Origin: an uncultured Neglectibacter sp.
Lineage (GTDB): Bacteria > Bacillota > Clostridia > Oscillospirales > Acutalibacteraceae
DNA length: 64,000 nt
Assembly (NCBI GenBank): GCA_947647615.1
Contig: CANSKS010000006.1
Span: forward strand, 1 to 64,000
Direction of reading: 5' to 3'
The position numbers and the translations under genes are program-made. Numbering within the stretch: the stretch's first letter is position 1; each line of letters opens with the position of its first letter. Under the pieces are notes generated by a model that was not told the origin of the DNA, made no database searches, and worked only from the letters and a program-made list of their open reading frames with translations. Below, piece by piece: positions 49,429 to 58,813 of the stretch.

Positions 49429-49456
49429 AGTTTGGAAAAGCATACTTTTCCAAACT
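49429..49456. repeat. 28-nt palindrome, copy 2 (one substitution)
   Basis: AGTTTGGAAAAGCATACTTTTCCAAACT, followed by GAGG; 115 nt from copy 1. Confidence 0.9.
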
Positions 49457-49585
49457 GAGGCAAGGGTTTTCCTCTGAATTTTTAGGAGTAAATTCCAATT
49501 CAGAAAATGAAAAACAAAATATTTCTGTGAATGAAAGCCTAAAATTTTGTGCCCAAAACTTCAAAGAAAAGGAAGGGAAGCAGGG

Positions 49586-49801
49586 ATGCTGGCATTGAGC
49601 GTCAAGGAAGGCGATTATGTGACCATAGGGCCGGATATTGTAGTGCAGGTGTTAAAGGTGGGAGAGCAGTTCCGCATTGCCATAGACGCCCCCAAAAGCC
49701 TGAATATCCGCCGGGGAAAGGTACACGAGGAGCTGGAAGGGGAAGCCCCAAAGGCCATCCAAAAGGTGAGGAAAAAGGCCCCAGTGAAGAGCAGGGCCTA
49801 G
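49586..49801 (+). CDS. csrA: CsrA-like carbon storage/translational regulator (divergent)
   Basis: MLALSVKEGDYVTIGPDIVVQVLKVGEQFRIAIDAPKSLNIRRGKVHEELEGE fits the CsrA fold pattern; directly upstream of flagellin. Confidence 0.85.
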   Translation: MLALSVKEGDYVTIGPDIVVQVLKVGEQFRIAIDAPKSLNIRRGKVHEELEGEAPKAIQKVRKKAPVKSRA

Positions 49802-49896
49802 CCCATTCGCTGAACGGCAAGCTTCTAAGTTTTTCGTTGGCCGGTTCCTTTCGCGCAGGGAAAGCAGCTGCCTCACTTTGGTATTGCTATTGCGCA

Positions 49897-49948
49897 AGTA
49901 ACAATCGGGGTCCGATTGTTACTAACAAATTTGCCTTACGGCAAATTT
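49897..49948. repeat. Two tandem perfect hairpins in the csrA-flagellin intergenic region
   Basis: AGTAACAATCGG-GGT-CCGATTGTTACT (49897-49923) and AAATTTGCC-TTAC-GGCAAATTT (49927-49948). Confidence 0.85.
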
Positions 49949-50030
49949 CATCCCGGGGAGCCATTCCCTTTTAAGTTTATTTAGGTTTCACCCGGCTTCG
50001 CGGGCCGGTTGAGATATCAGCGCTTTTCAA

Positions 50031-50133
50031 AAGCCCGGAAAAGTCCGGCCGGGTTTTCCGGGCTTGGGAAAAGCAAAACACAAAACTTATTAAAAAACGG
50101 CGGTAAGGACGCCGCCGGAAAAACGAAAAGGAG
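50031..50133 (+). promoter_or_regulatory. Structured flagellin 5' leader with candidate CsrA sites
   Basis: Stem AAGCCCGGAAAA/TTTTCCGGGCTT (50031-50065); hairpin CGGCGG-TAAGGACG-CCGCCG with AAGGA in loop (50098-50117); SD AAAAGGAG (50126-50133). Confidence 0.65.
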
Positions 50134-50142
50134 TATTCGATT

Positions 50143-51825
50143 ATGCGTATTCAACACAACATTATGGCGATGAACGCCTACCGGAACTACACCAACAACA
50201 CCAGCGCCCTTTCCAAGAACCTGGAAAAATTGAGCTCCGGCTACAAGATCAACCGCGCCGGTGATGACGCTGCCGGTTTGGCCATTTCCGAAAAGATGCG
50301 TGCCCAGATCACCGGTTTGGAAGCTGCTCAGAAGAACGCCAAGGACGGTATTTCCCTGGTACAGACCGCAGAAGGCGCCCTTACCGAAGTACATGACATG
50401 CTCAACCGCATGGTGTACTTGGCCAACCAATCTGCCAACGGCACCTACGATAACGAAACCGACCGTTATCAGCTGCAGAAGGAAATGAACCAGCTTCGTT
50501 CCGAAATTGACCGTATTGCCGATAGCTCCAACTTCAACGGTATTAAGCTGTTGGATGGCTCTATGGCTGCGGGCGGTGCAGGCGCCAGCGACGTATCCTT
50601 GACCATTGATAACGACTCTACTTTGGCTGCGGTAACAGAGAGTAAGAAGGGCGTTTATTCTGTTAATATGGCTAATTTCCAAATCAAGGGTGGCGCTGCT
50701 ACAGGCACTGTTACTGCTACTATTAAAATCGGCGGGCAAGAGGTGGCTACCGTCACCGTTAATATCGGCACTGCCGGTGAAGTAAAAGATGCAGTGGCCA
50801 CTTTGGCTACTGCTGCCACTCAAGTTGCCATTGATGGTGTTAGCTTTAACATTACTGCCACTGGTGGCAAGATTACTTTAACTATGGCTACTACTCCCAC
50901 TGCTGAATTTACCGGAAATATGGGAGTTACAGTTGAGTTGAGTGACACCGATGCCGATTGGAACACTGCAGAGTCTCTGGCTGTCAACATTGACACTCCA
51001 GCACAAGTTGCCGAAATCCGCAAATATGCGCAAGCACATTTTGATTTAAGTAAATTGAAGATTGCCGATGGTGCAAAACTTGTAATTGGCAACACTACCT
51101 ATACCTTTGCTGTAGGAGCTGACAGTAAAAATAAGAATGCTGCTAATAAGATTGACCTAACCGCTTACGATAAGGACGATGCAGATTTAGCAACCTATGC
51201 GGCTCAGCAGCTTTCTAAGTCTGCTGCGACTGACGCAATGTTTAAGGTCACCAGCGACAATAATAGCTCTATAGTCTACTTGACTGAGAAAAAAGGTTCC
51301 ACAACAGCTATGAACGCTAACAGCACTGTAGATTATGATAAAAACAATCTACAGGGTACTTCTGCTGAAAAAGATGGTAATTGGAAAGGTCTGGTGAAGT
51401 TTGCCGGAGCCAGCGGCACTGGTACCAGCGGTTTGACCCTGCAGATCGGCGATTCTTCCGAGGATTACAACCAGTTGAAGGTCAATATTGACGATATGCA
51501 CGTTGCCGCTTTGGGCATTGACGGCATCAGCATTGCCGATCAGACCAGTGCGCAAGCTGCTGTAGACGCTATTAAGAAGGCTATCAACAAGGTTTCTGAT
51601 GTACGCGGTACCTTGGGCGCCACCCAGAACCGCTTGGATCACACCATTAACAACTTGAGCGTCATGACCGAAAACATTCAGGACGCCGAGTCCACCATTC
51701 GCGATACCGATATCGCCGAAGAGATGATGTCTTACACCAAGAACAACATCCTCATCCAGTCCGCCCAAGCCATGCTGGCCCAGGCGAACCAGGTACCTCA
51801 GGGTGTTCTGCAACTCCTCCAGTAA
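50143..51825 (+). CDS. fliC: Flagellin
   Basis: [55 protein letters not shown] ... [37 protein letters not shown]. Confidence 0.98.
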   Translation: MRIQHNIMAMNAYRNYTNNTSALSKNLEKLSSGYKINRAGDDAAGLAISEKMRAQITGLEAAQKNAKDGISLVQTAEGALTEVHDMLNRMVYLANQSANGTYDNETDRYQLQKEMNQLRSEIDRIADSSNFNGIKLLDGSMAAGGAGASDVSLTIDNDSTLAAVTESKKGVYSVNMANFQIKGGAATGTVTATIKIGGQEVATVTVNIGTAGEVKDAVATLATAATQVAIDGVSFNITATGGKITLTMATTPTAEFTGNMGVTVELSDTDADWNTAESLAVNIDTPAQVAEIRKYAQAHFDLSKLKIADGAKLVIGNTTYTFAVGADSKNKNAANKIDLTAYDKDDADLATYAAQQLSKSAATDAMFKVTSDNNSSIVYLTEKKGSTTAMNANSTVDYDKNNLQGTSAEKDGNWKGLVKFAGASGTGTSGLTLQIGDSSEDYNQLKVNIDDMHVAALGIDGISIADQTSAQAAVDAIKKAINKVSDVRGTLGATQNRLDHTINNLSVMTENIQDAESTIRDTDIAEEMMSYTKNNILIQSAQAMLAQANQVPQGVLQLLQ

Positions 51826-51969
51826 GTTTGACTTTTCTGTTAGCTTACAGTTTCCTCTTTAACCGCAAAAAAAAACATAAGATTTTTTGCGGAGAGGAGG
51901 AACCGCCCGTCAAGCGAAACCGGGTTTTGCGCAGCAAAGCCCGGCGAGCTCCAAAGGCGTGTTCCGACG

Positions 51970-51996
51970 AAGGGTGTGTTACAGCTCCTTCAGTAA
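51970..51996 (+). pseudogene. Vestige of a second flagellin 3' end
   Basis: AAG GGT GTG TTA CAG CTC CTT CAG TAA = KGVLQLLQ*, matching the flagellin terminus QGVLQLLQ*; preceding VP also matches. Confidence 0.6.
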
Positions 51997-52149
51997 TTTC
52001 TTTTGGAGCTCTTTCGCAACAACATTTCACAGCAAAGTGGGGGCGGGCGCTCGGCCCGCTCCCATTTCTCTGTTGTGAGTACCATGGGAAAGCCGTTTTT
52101 TCCCGGCGGTTTTCCCATGATACCCAAATGAAAAAAGGAGAGCATAACA

Positions 52150-54309
52150 ATGGCAAAGCCTATACTTTCAATTGGAATCATCTTTAAAAACGAAATCCGC
52201 TGCTTAGAACGATGCCTGAAATCTCTTCAACCTCTACGAAATGCTGTACCCTGCGAGCTTGTCATGGCAGATACGGGGTCAGAAGATGGTAGTCGAGCCA
52301 TCGCAGCATCATATGCAGATATTTTGATCGACTTCCCTTGGATCAACGACTTTTCTGCTGCACGCAATTCACTGTTAGATCTTTGCTCGGGTACATGGCA
52401 TTTGGCCATTGATGCAGATGAATGGTTAGACGAGGATATTTCCCAACTCGTCTATTTTTTGCGTACACCGGAAATTGGTAAGAAATTCAATGCGTGTGCT
52501 CTTATTATCCGCAATTATTTACAGAACGACCTCCAAGGAGATTACAGTGATTTTTTAGGAGCACGGATGCTCCGCCGTTCTACTGGAGTTCATTATGAAG
52601 GTGCTATCCACGAGCATTGGAATCGCGAAGTGGGAACCCTTTATGGCCTAGGTAATACAATTCTTCATCACGATGGTTACATTAATTTTGAAGGAGAACA
52701 GGGAAACGCTAAACGTAAACGGAATATGGAACTGCTAAAAACAAAATTAGCAGATGAACCACAAAATTTAATGTTGCTTTTACAATGTATCGAAAGCGCT
52801 GTTGGTTATGAGCAGGAGCAATTTGTCCGTTGCGCTTTAGATGGAGTACGAAAAAAATGGAACTCTTGGGAACAGCTTGGGCCTCCAATTTTACGCCATG
52901 CTGTCAATATTGCTAACACCAGATCGCTACCAGAGTTTAATGAGTGGATGGAGCAAGCGCAGACCTGTTTTCCAGACTCTTTGTTTACTACTATTGATAT
53001 TAATTATACTACATTTATGCGATATGCTGAAAAGAAAGAATATAAGCAAGCTATTCCCTTTGGTGAGGCATATTTAAAAGCAGTAACGAATTACCGAACC
53101 AAGCATGATCATATTGCAGATATGGCATATAGTTCTCTGATGTCCGTTTCCCTATTCCGCGAGGAACAGGTGCGAATTCTAATTGCAGATGCCTATTTTT
53201 TTGACAAGCAATTCGAAAAATCACAGGAAGTACTTATTTCCTTAGATGGTGGGAAAATATCTATTCCTAATATTAAAAATTATACTGGAATTCTAATGAA
53301 CCTTCATGCCCAGAGTAAGCTAAACATGTGTGACACACTATTAGAATTCTGGAATCAACTTAACTCAGAGGCATTAGAAAAAAAAGATAGGGATGCTCGA
53401 AAAGATGCCTTATATGCCGCATCAACTCAAGCTTTCCCAAAAGAATACCGAAAAGCCGAGGCTGAGAAGGGCTTCGGTCATGCTTACACGCTATTTTTAC
53501 CTTTGGAAGGCAAATGCGGTGTAGGCGATGCCGCCGCTATTTTAGAAGCCACTGACATCCGGCGTATGGAAGAGGTGCTGGCCCGGCAGGAAGATTATTC
53601 CCGGCTGCCCATACATGCTCTTTCCTATGCCCTGGAACAAGGCGTTACCTTTCCCCTTCCCAACAGCAAACCCTTTCCTATTGAAGAAATGGACAGCCTG
53701 GCTTCCCGCCTTTCAGGCAACTTCGAAAGCTTTTTACCCTATGTGTTAAAAAAAGCGGAAACACCTCCAAAGGATTGGCAAGGCTTGCTTTGGGTGCGCG
53801 GCCTGTTGATGGGTGCCCTGCGGAAATACCCGTGGAGCTCCGAAGTTCAAGACACTGAACAGGGCATGTCCCTTGCTCGTGCCTTCGCGAAGGTGGAAGA
53901 AGAGTTCCTTCCCCGCTGCTATTGCAAAGAAATACTGCGGGAAGACGCCCTGTTTGTGCTGCCTCCTTTGCACCGGTTCGGCTGGTACTGCGCCAAGGCT
54001 TTTGCCGCTATGGAAGCCCACGATACGGTTGGATATGTGCGGCTGCTGCGAGAGGGCTTGGAAAGCTGCCCCGATGTAAAAGACATGGTGGAATTTTTAG
54101 CCGACCACACCGCCGACTTCCAGAAGCTGCTGGGGGCTACCCCTGAGCTTTTGGCTCTGGCGGAACAGATGCGGGCCCTGCTTCAACAATTCGACCCTAA
54201 CGACCCGGCCATTTTAGTATTAAAAAGCAGTCCCCAATACCAGCAGGTGGCCTACCTCATCGAACGGGACACCATACAATCCCCTCTGCTGCGGCAGATC
54301 CCCCAATAA
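52150..54309 (+). CDS. Glycosyltransferase family 2 protein with long C-terminal extension (probable flagellin glycosyltransferase)
   Basis: LSIGIIFKNEIRCLERCLKSLQPL, LVMADTGSEDGSRAIA, HLAIDADEWLDED; directly downstream of flagellin. Confidence 0.88.
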   Translation: MAKPILSIGIIFKNEIRCLERCLKSLQPLRNAVPCELVMADTGSEDGSRAIAASYADILIDFPWINDFSAARNSLLDLCSGTWHLAIDADEWLDEDISQLVYFLRTPEIGKKFNACALIIRNYLQNDLQGDYSDFLGARMLRRSTGVHYEGAIHEHWNREVGTLYGLGNTILHHDGYINFEGEQGNAKRKRNMELLKTKLADEPQNLMLLLQCIESAVGYEQEQFVRCALDGVRKKWNSWEQLGPPILRHAVNIANTRSLPEFNEWMEQAQTCFPDSLFTTIDINYTTFMRYAEKKEYKQAIPFGEAYLKAVTNYRTKHDHIADMAYSSLMSVSLFREEQVRILIADAYFFDKQFEKSQEVLISLDGGKISIPNIKNYTGILMNLHAQSKLNMCDTLLEFWNQLNSEALEKKDRDARKDALYAASTQAFPKEYRKAEAEKGFGHAYTLFLPLEGKCGVGDAAAILEATDIRRMEEVLARQEDYSRLPIHALSYALEQGVTFPLPNSKPFPIEEMDSLASRLSGNFESFLPYVLKKAETPPKDWQGLLWVRGLLMGALRKYPWSSEVQDTEQGMSLARAFAKVEEEFLPRCYCKEILREDALFVLPPLHRFGWYCAKAFAAMEAHDTVGYVRLLREGLESCPDVKDMVEFLADHTADFQKLLGATPELLALAEQMRALLQQFDPNDPAILVLKSSPQYQQVAYLIERDTIQSPLLRQIPQ

Positions 54310-54345
54310 CCGGTGAGCTGCACCGAAAAAGGAAGTGAAACGGCC

Positions 54346-55773
54346 ATGAGATATTCCATTTTGGTTTCCCTTAGGGAAATGTGCCAAACCCTGTTGGAAG
54401 CAGCCCAATATATTAGCGCCCAACCGGAAAGCGAGCTTGGGAAAGAACTTTTGGAAACAGGCAAGCTGATGATCTCTCAAATAGAAGACACCTTGCGGGG
54501 CTGTGAAAACGACTGCCGCTCTTCCCTACCCCTGGAGCTTACCGGCACCATAAAACAGGAATGGGCAGAGCCGGGAAACAGCTCTTTGGAAAAGCATATC
54601 CAAGCCTTGGGGGAATGCCTGCCCAAGGAAATAAACTACCAGGTTCGGGCCGTATTTTTTGCGGAATTGGGCGAAAAATGGGATTCTATGGAGAGTGTTT
54701 ACACCTACATGAAAAACGACCCTCGCTTTGACCCTGTTGTGGTGCTGACACCGGTTTTCCGGGAGGTAAACACCCCAAGCGGCCCCAAACGGGAGACCAT
54801 TTACAAAGACTACCTTACCCCTCTGGGTATTCCCTTTTTCCACTACAACCAATATTCCTTGGAAAAAGACAAGCCCGATTTAGCCTTTATTTCCCAGCCC
54901 TATGAATCCTGCACCTTGCCGCAATTCTGGCCGCAAACCATTGCCCAGCATACCAGGCTGGTGTATTTGCCCTATTGGCTGCCGGAACGGGAATGGAATA
55001 CCACACGGAAAACATTATGTGAATTGCCGGTTTATCAATATGCTTGGAAGTCGGTTTGTTCTTCCGAAAAACATTACCGATATTATTGTAAGCATACCTC
55101 ACATAAAGGAACAAACGCTCTACTGACAGGGTTGCCCAAGTTAGATGGCCTTGTCGCTCTTGGCGAACAAGGCATCGAACTGCCAAAGGACTGGGAAGGG
55201 CTCCAAAATGGAATGGTATTTTTGTGGAACAGCTGGTATGACCTGGCAATTTCCTCTTTGCGGTACGGAAAAGGCATTTTGGAATGGTTTCAGGAAAACC
55301 CTGGATGCGCCCTCATTTGGCGACCGCATCCTATGACAGATACCGTCACCAAGTTGTATCGCCCACAATCATATTCTGTTTACCGAAACCTACTGAAAAA
55401 GGCTGAAGAAATGCCCAATGTGGTGATAGATAAAGAAGCCTCTTGTAAAGCCGCTTTCTATTTCTCTAATGCAATGATTTCCGATTTCAGTTCCCTATTA
55501 TCACAATATCTCCTAATGGACAAACCCGCCTTGCTCATCAAACCGGAAGCCAATTTTATGGAAACCGAGTTTATTGAAAGCAAATGGTTGGAAGAAGGAA
55601 AAACTTTAGAAAACATTCTTTCCTTTTTAGAAAGAACCGCCCGAGGAGAAGACCCATACCGCGCTTCACGGAAAAAAATCCGCCAGCGGGACTTGCCCTT
55701 GGCAGATGGAAAAAGCGGGCAGCGGGTAGCAGAAGAACTTTGGCAAGAATTGCGTAAAGAAGCCAATTTTTGA
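54346..55773 (+). CDS. CDP-glycerol glycerophosphotransferase-like protein
   Basis: GLPKLDGL, ALIWRPHPMT, AFYFSNAMISDFSSLLSQYLLMDKPALLI typical of the TagB/TagF C-terminal transferase fold; ORF opens at 54313. Confidence 0.75.
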   Translation: MRYSILVSLREMCQTLLEAAQYISAQPESELGKELLETGKLMISQIEDTLRGCENDCRSSLPLELTGTIKQEWAEPGNSSLEKHIQALGECLPKEINYQVRAVFFAELGEKWDSMESVYTYMKNDPRFDPVVVLTPVFREVNTPSGPKRETIYKDYLTPLGIPFFHYNQYSLEKDKPDLAFISQPYESCTLPQFWPQTIAQHTRLVYLPYWLPEREWNTTRKTLCELPVYQYAWKSVCSSEKHYRYYCKHTSHKGTNALLTGLPKLDGLVALGEQGIELPKDWEGLQNGMVFLWNSWYDLAISSLRYGKGILEWFQENPGCALIWRPHPMTDTVTKLYRPQSYSVYRNLLKKAEEMPNVVIDKEASCKAAFYFSNAMISDFSSLLSQYLLMDKPALLIKPEANFMETEFIESKWLEEGKTLENILSFLERTARGEDPYRASRKKIRQRDLPLADGKSGQRVAEELWQELRKEANF

Positions 55774-57626
55774 AAGAAACTCTTCAAATTTTAAAAGGAG
55801 CTGATATTAGAGTGCAGGCAATTATATTGGCCGCTGGAATGGGCAGACGGTTAAAGGAATTAACGCAAAACCAGACGAAATGTATGGTTAAGGTAAATGG
55901 TGTAACACTTATTGACCGCATGCTACATCAACTAGAAAAAAAGCACCTTTCACAAATTGTTGTTGTAGTGGGATATGAAGGGCAGAAATTGATCGATTAC
56001 ATCTCTACTTTAAACATATATACCCCTATTGTGTTTATCAATAATCCCATTTACGATAAAACAAACAACATCTATTCTCTGTTTCTAGCACGCGAGTATT
56101 TGAAACAAGAAGATACAATTCTTTTAGAATCAGATTTAATTTTTGAGGATACCGTTTTAGATACGCTCATCCAAGACCCAAGAACCTCCCTCGCGTTGGT
56201 AGATAAATATCAAAGCTGGATGGATGGCACCTGTATCAAGCTGGATGAAAACGATCAAATTATTGCTTTTATTCCGGGGAAAAAATTCCGGTTCGAAGAA
56301 CGAGATTCTTATTACAAAACTGTCAATCTTTATAAATTCAGTAGACAATTCGCGCAAACATGCTATGTTCCATTCCTAGAGGCCTATTCCACCGCTCTTG
56401 GAAGTAATGAGTATTATGAGCAAGTCCTTAAGGTTGTAATAGCCCTAGACCAGCCAGAAATTTGTGCTAAGCGCTTAAACGGAGAACTGTGGTATGAAAT
56501 TGATGATATTCAGGACTTAGACATCGCGGAATCTATTTTTACACCGGACGAAGAAGAAAAAGTAGCTTTGCTACAGGGACGGTTTGGCGGATATTGGCGG
56601 TACCCCAAATTATTAGATTTCTGTTATTTGGTCAATCCTTATTTTCCTCCCCAAAGAATGGTCGATGAAATCAAGGCAAGCTTTGAAAAGCTGCTCACCG
56701 AATACCCTTCTGGTATGCGAGTAAATTCTCTGCTTGCCGCAAAAAACTTCGATGTACAACCAGAAAATATTGTTGTAGGAAATGGCGCGGCAGAGCTAAT
56801 TAAATCACTGATGGAGCAGTTAGAAGGAAGAGTTGGATTTATCAGTCCCACCTTTGAAGAATACCATAACCGATATGACAGAAAAAAATCGGTGACGTTT
56901 GTTCCCGATAACCCTGACTATGCTTATTCCGTAAAAGACATTACAGCATACTTTTCGGACAAAAATTTAAGCGCACTGATCGTGATCAACCCCGATAACC
57001 CCAGCGGAAACTATATTCCAAAAAAAGATATGCTGGAGCTGGTTTCATGGTGTGCTGCCCGGAAGATCAAACTGATTGTCGATGAATCTTTCATAGATTT
57101 TGCGGAAGAAGAAAATAATACCCTGATAGATCAAACCCTTCTAACACAAAACCCTCATCTCTATGTAATCAAAAGCATCTCTAAGTCCTATGGAGTGCCC
57201 GGACTCAGATTGGGTATCCTCGCCTCTGGAGATACTAAGACTGTTACTTTGGTAAAACAAGATGTCGCTATATGGAACATCAACTCTTTTGCAGAGTTCT
57301 ATTTGCAAATTGAAGAAAAATATAAGGCCGATTACCATGTAGCCTTGGGACTGTTTCGTCAAGAGCGGGCCAGGTTCCAATCAGAACTCTGCAAGATCAA
57401 CCAACTTCGTGTGATCCCCTCCCAGGCAAATTTTATCATGGTAGAGCTTTTGGAAGGCTTGTCACCTAAAGTATTGCTGAAGAAACTGCTTATAAAACAC
57501 AATTTGCTTATTAAAGAACTGATGACAAAAACAAATGGCCGAGATTATATCCGGTTAGCTGTGCGAAACCCCGAAGATAACAATGTACTTCTGGAAGCGC
57601 TACGCAAAGAATTAGGCGAACAATAA
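55770..57626 (+). CDS. Fusion of LicC-like nucleotidyltransferase and class I/II PLP-dependent enzyme (HisC/CobD-like)
   Basis: N-term AIILAAGMGRRLKELTQNQTKCMVKVNG; C-term NPDNPSGNYIPKKDMLEL, IKLIVDESFIDF, VIKSISKSYGVPGLRLG. Internal start near 55812 possible. Confidence 0.88.
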   Translation: MKETLQILKGADIRVQAIILAAGMGRRLKELTQNQTKCMVKVNGVTLIDRMLHQLEKKHLSQIVVVVGYEGQKLIDYISTLNIYTPIVFINNPIYDKTNNIYSLFLAREYLKQEDTILLESDLIFEDTVLDTLIQDPRTSLALVDKYQSWMDGTCIKLDENDQIIAFIPGKKFRFEERDSYYKTVNLYKFSRQFAQTCYVPFLEAYSTALGSNEYYEQVLKVVIALDQPEICAKRLNGELWYEIDDIQDLDIAESIFTPDEEEKVALLQGRFGGYWRYPKLLDFCYLVNPYFPPQRMVDEIKASFEKLLTEYPSGMRVNSLLAAKNFDVQPENIVVGNGAAELIKSLMEQLEGRVGFISPTFEEYHNRYDRKKSVTFVPDNPDYAYSVKDITAYFSDKNLSALIVINPDNPSGNYIPKKDMLELVSWCAARKIKLIVDESFIDFAEEENNTLIDQTLLTQNPHLYVIKSISKSYGVPGLRLGILASGDTKTVTLVKQDVAIWNINSFAEFYLQIEEKYKADYHVALGLFRQERARFQSELCKINQLRVIPSQANFIMVELLEGLSPKVLLKKLLIKHNLLIKELMTKTNGRDYIRLAVRNPEDNNVLLEALRKELGEQ

Positions 57627-57644
57627 CAGAAAGGTTATAATAAA

Positions 57645-58772
57645 ATGAATGTTTGCATCATAGGTGGGGGCCATATTGGAACTACACTGGCGTGCTATAT
57701 CAAGCATCATGATCCACAAAAAAAAGTATCTTTATACACACAGCATCCTGATAAATTTGAAAAATTTATTCAGTGTAATGACATAGAACGCAACGAATCT
57801 TATAAAGTAAGAATTGACAGAATTACTAAAGAGCCTTCTGTTGTATCCGATGCTGATATTATTTTTGTCGCCTTGCCGCATTTTGCAGTAGAACAAGCAT
57901 TTTGTAATATTGCGCCTTATATCAAAAAGGGAGTTTATATCGGAGTCATTCCCGGAGGCGGCGGATGCGAATACTACTTTGAAAAATATTTTGGAAAAAA
58001 TGCCATCCTTTTTGGATTTCAGCGAGTACCGTTTACGGCAAAACTAGTAACATATGGGAAAGAAACAAATTTAAAAAGCTGGAAGCCTTTTAGCGTAGTA
58101 GGAACCTTAAAGAAAAACACAGTCCAAGCGGCGTGTACCTGTATAGAGGCATGTGGACTCCGTACTCGAAAAGCAGCAAATTTTCTCTCGATTGCTTTAA
58201 CTCCTACAAATCCTCTATTACATACAGCCCGGACTTATGAAATGTTTGGAGCATATGAAAAGACTCATGAATTCGCTACTAAAGTGAAGTTTTATGTAGG
58301 CTGGACTGACACTACATCGGATATCCTGTTTTCTATGGACCGCGAGCTACAGAGTCTTTTAACAAAAATCGTGTCAATTGATACTAGTGCGATTCTTCCG
58401 CTTTCAGAACACTATGAATCACCGAACATCTATGCTTTAACGAAAAAAATTAACAGCATACCAACATTTCAAACAGTATGGGCACCTATGGTGCCATCGC
58501 CCAGAAAGAATGGTACATTTATCGTCGATACCAATTCACGCATGTTTACAGAAGATTTCCCATGGGGGCTTGCCATTATACGGGCCTTTTTCGACTTTTT
58601 TAATATGCAAGCACCCACTATGGACCGGGTACTTCAATGGTATGCCAATTACATGGGTGTCGAGTGGTATGTTAATGGCATGTTTTGTGGTAATGATCTT
58701 ATTGCGACCGGTGTTCCACAACGATATGGTATTTTGACAAAAGAAGCATTGCTCTCATTTTATGATAAATAG
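57645..58772 (+). CDS. NAD/NADP octopine/nopaline (opine) dehydrogenase family protein
   Basis: MNVCIIGGGHIGTTLACYIKHH Rossmann motif, IIFVALPHFAVEQAF, VIPGGGGCEYYFEKYFG. Confidence 0.75.
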   Translation: MNVCIIGGGHIGTTLACYIKHHDPQKKVSLYTQHPDKFEKFIQCNDIERNESYKVRIDRITKEPSVVSDADIIFVALPHFAVEQAFCNIAPYIKKGVYIGVIPGGGGCEYYFEKYFGKNAILFGFQRVPFTAKLVTYGKETNLKSWKPFSVVGTLKKNTVQAACTCIEACGLRTRKAANFLSIALTPTNPLLHTARTYEMFGAYEKTHEFATKVKFYVGWTDTTSDILFSMDRELQSLLTKIVSIDTSAILPLSEHYESPNIYALTKKINSIPTFQTVWAPMVPSPRKNGTFIVDTNSRMFTEDFPWGLAIIRAFFDFFNMQAPTMDRVLQWYANYMGVEWYVNGMFCGNDLIATGVPQRYGILTKEALLSFYDK

Positions 58773-58813
58773 AACTTTATAAAGATAAGACTCATAGAAA
58801 AGGAATTTTTTAA

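Noticed and set aside
49897-50117. Possible CRISPR-like array
   Set aside because: Inverted repeats differ in sequence from each other and no repeated spacer architecture exists.
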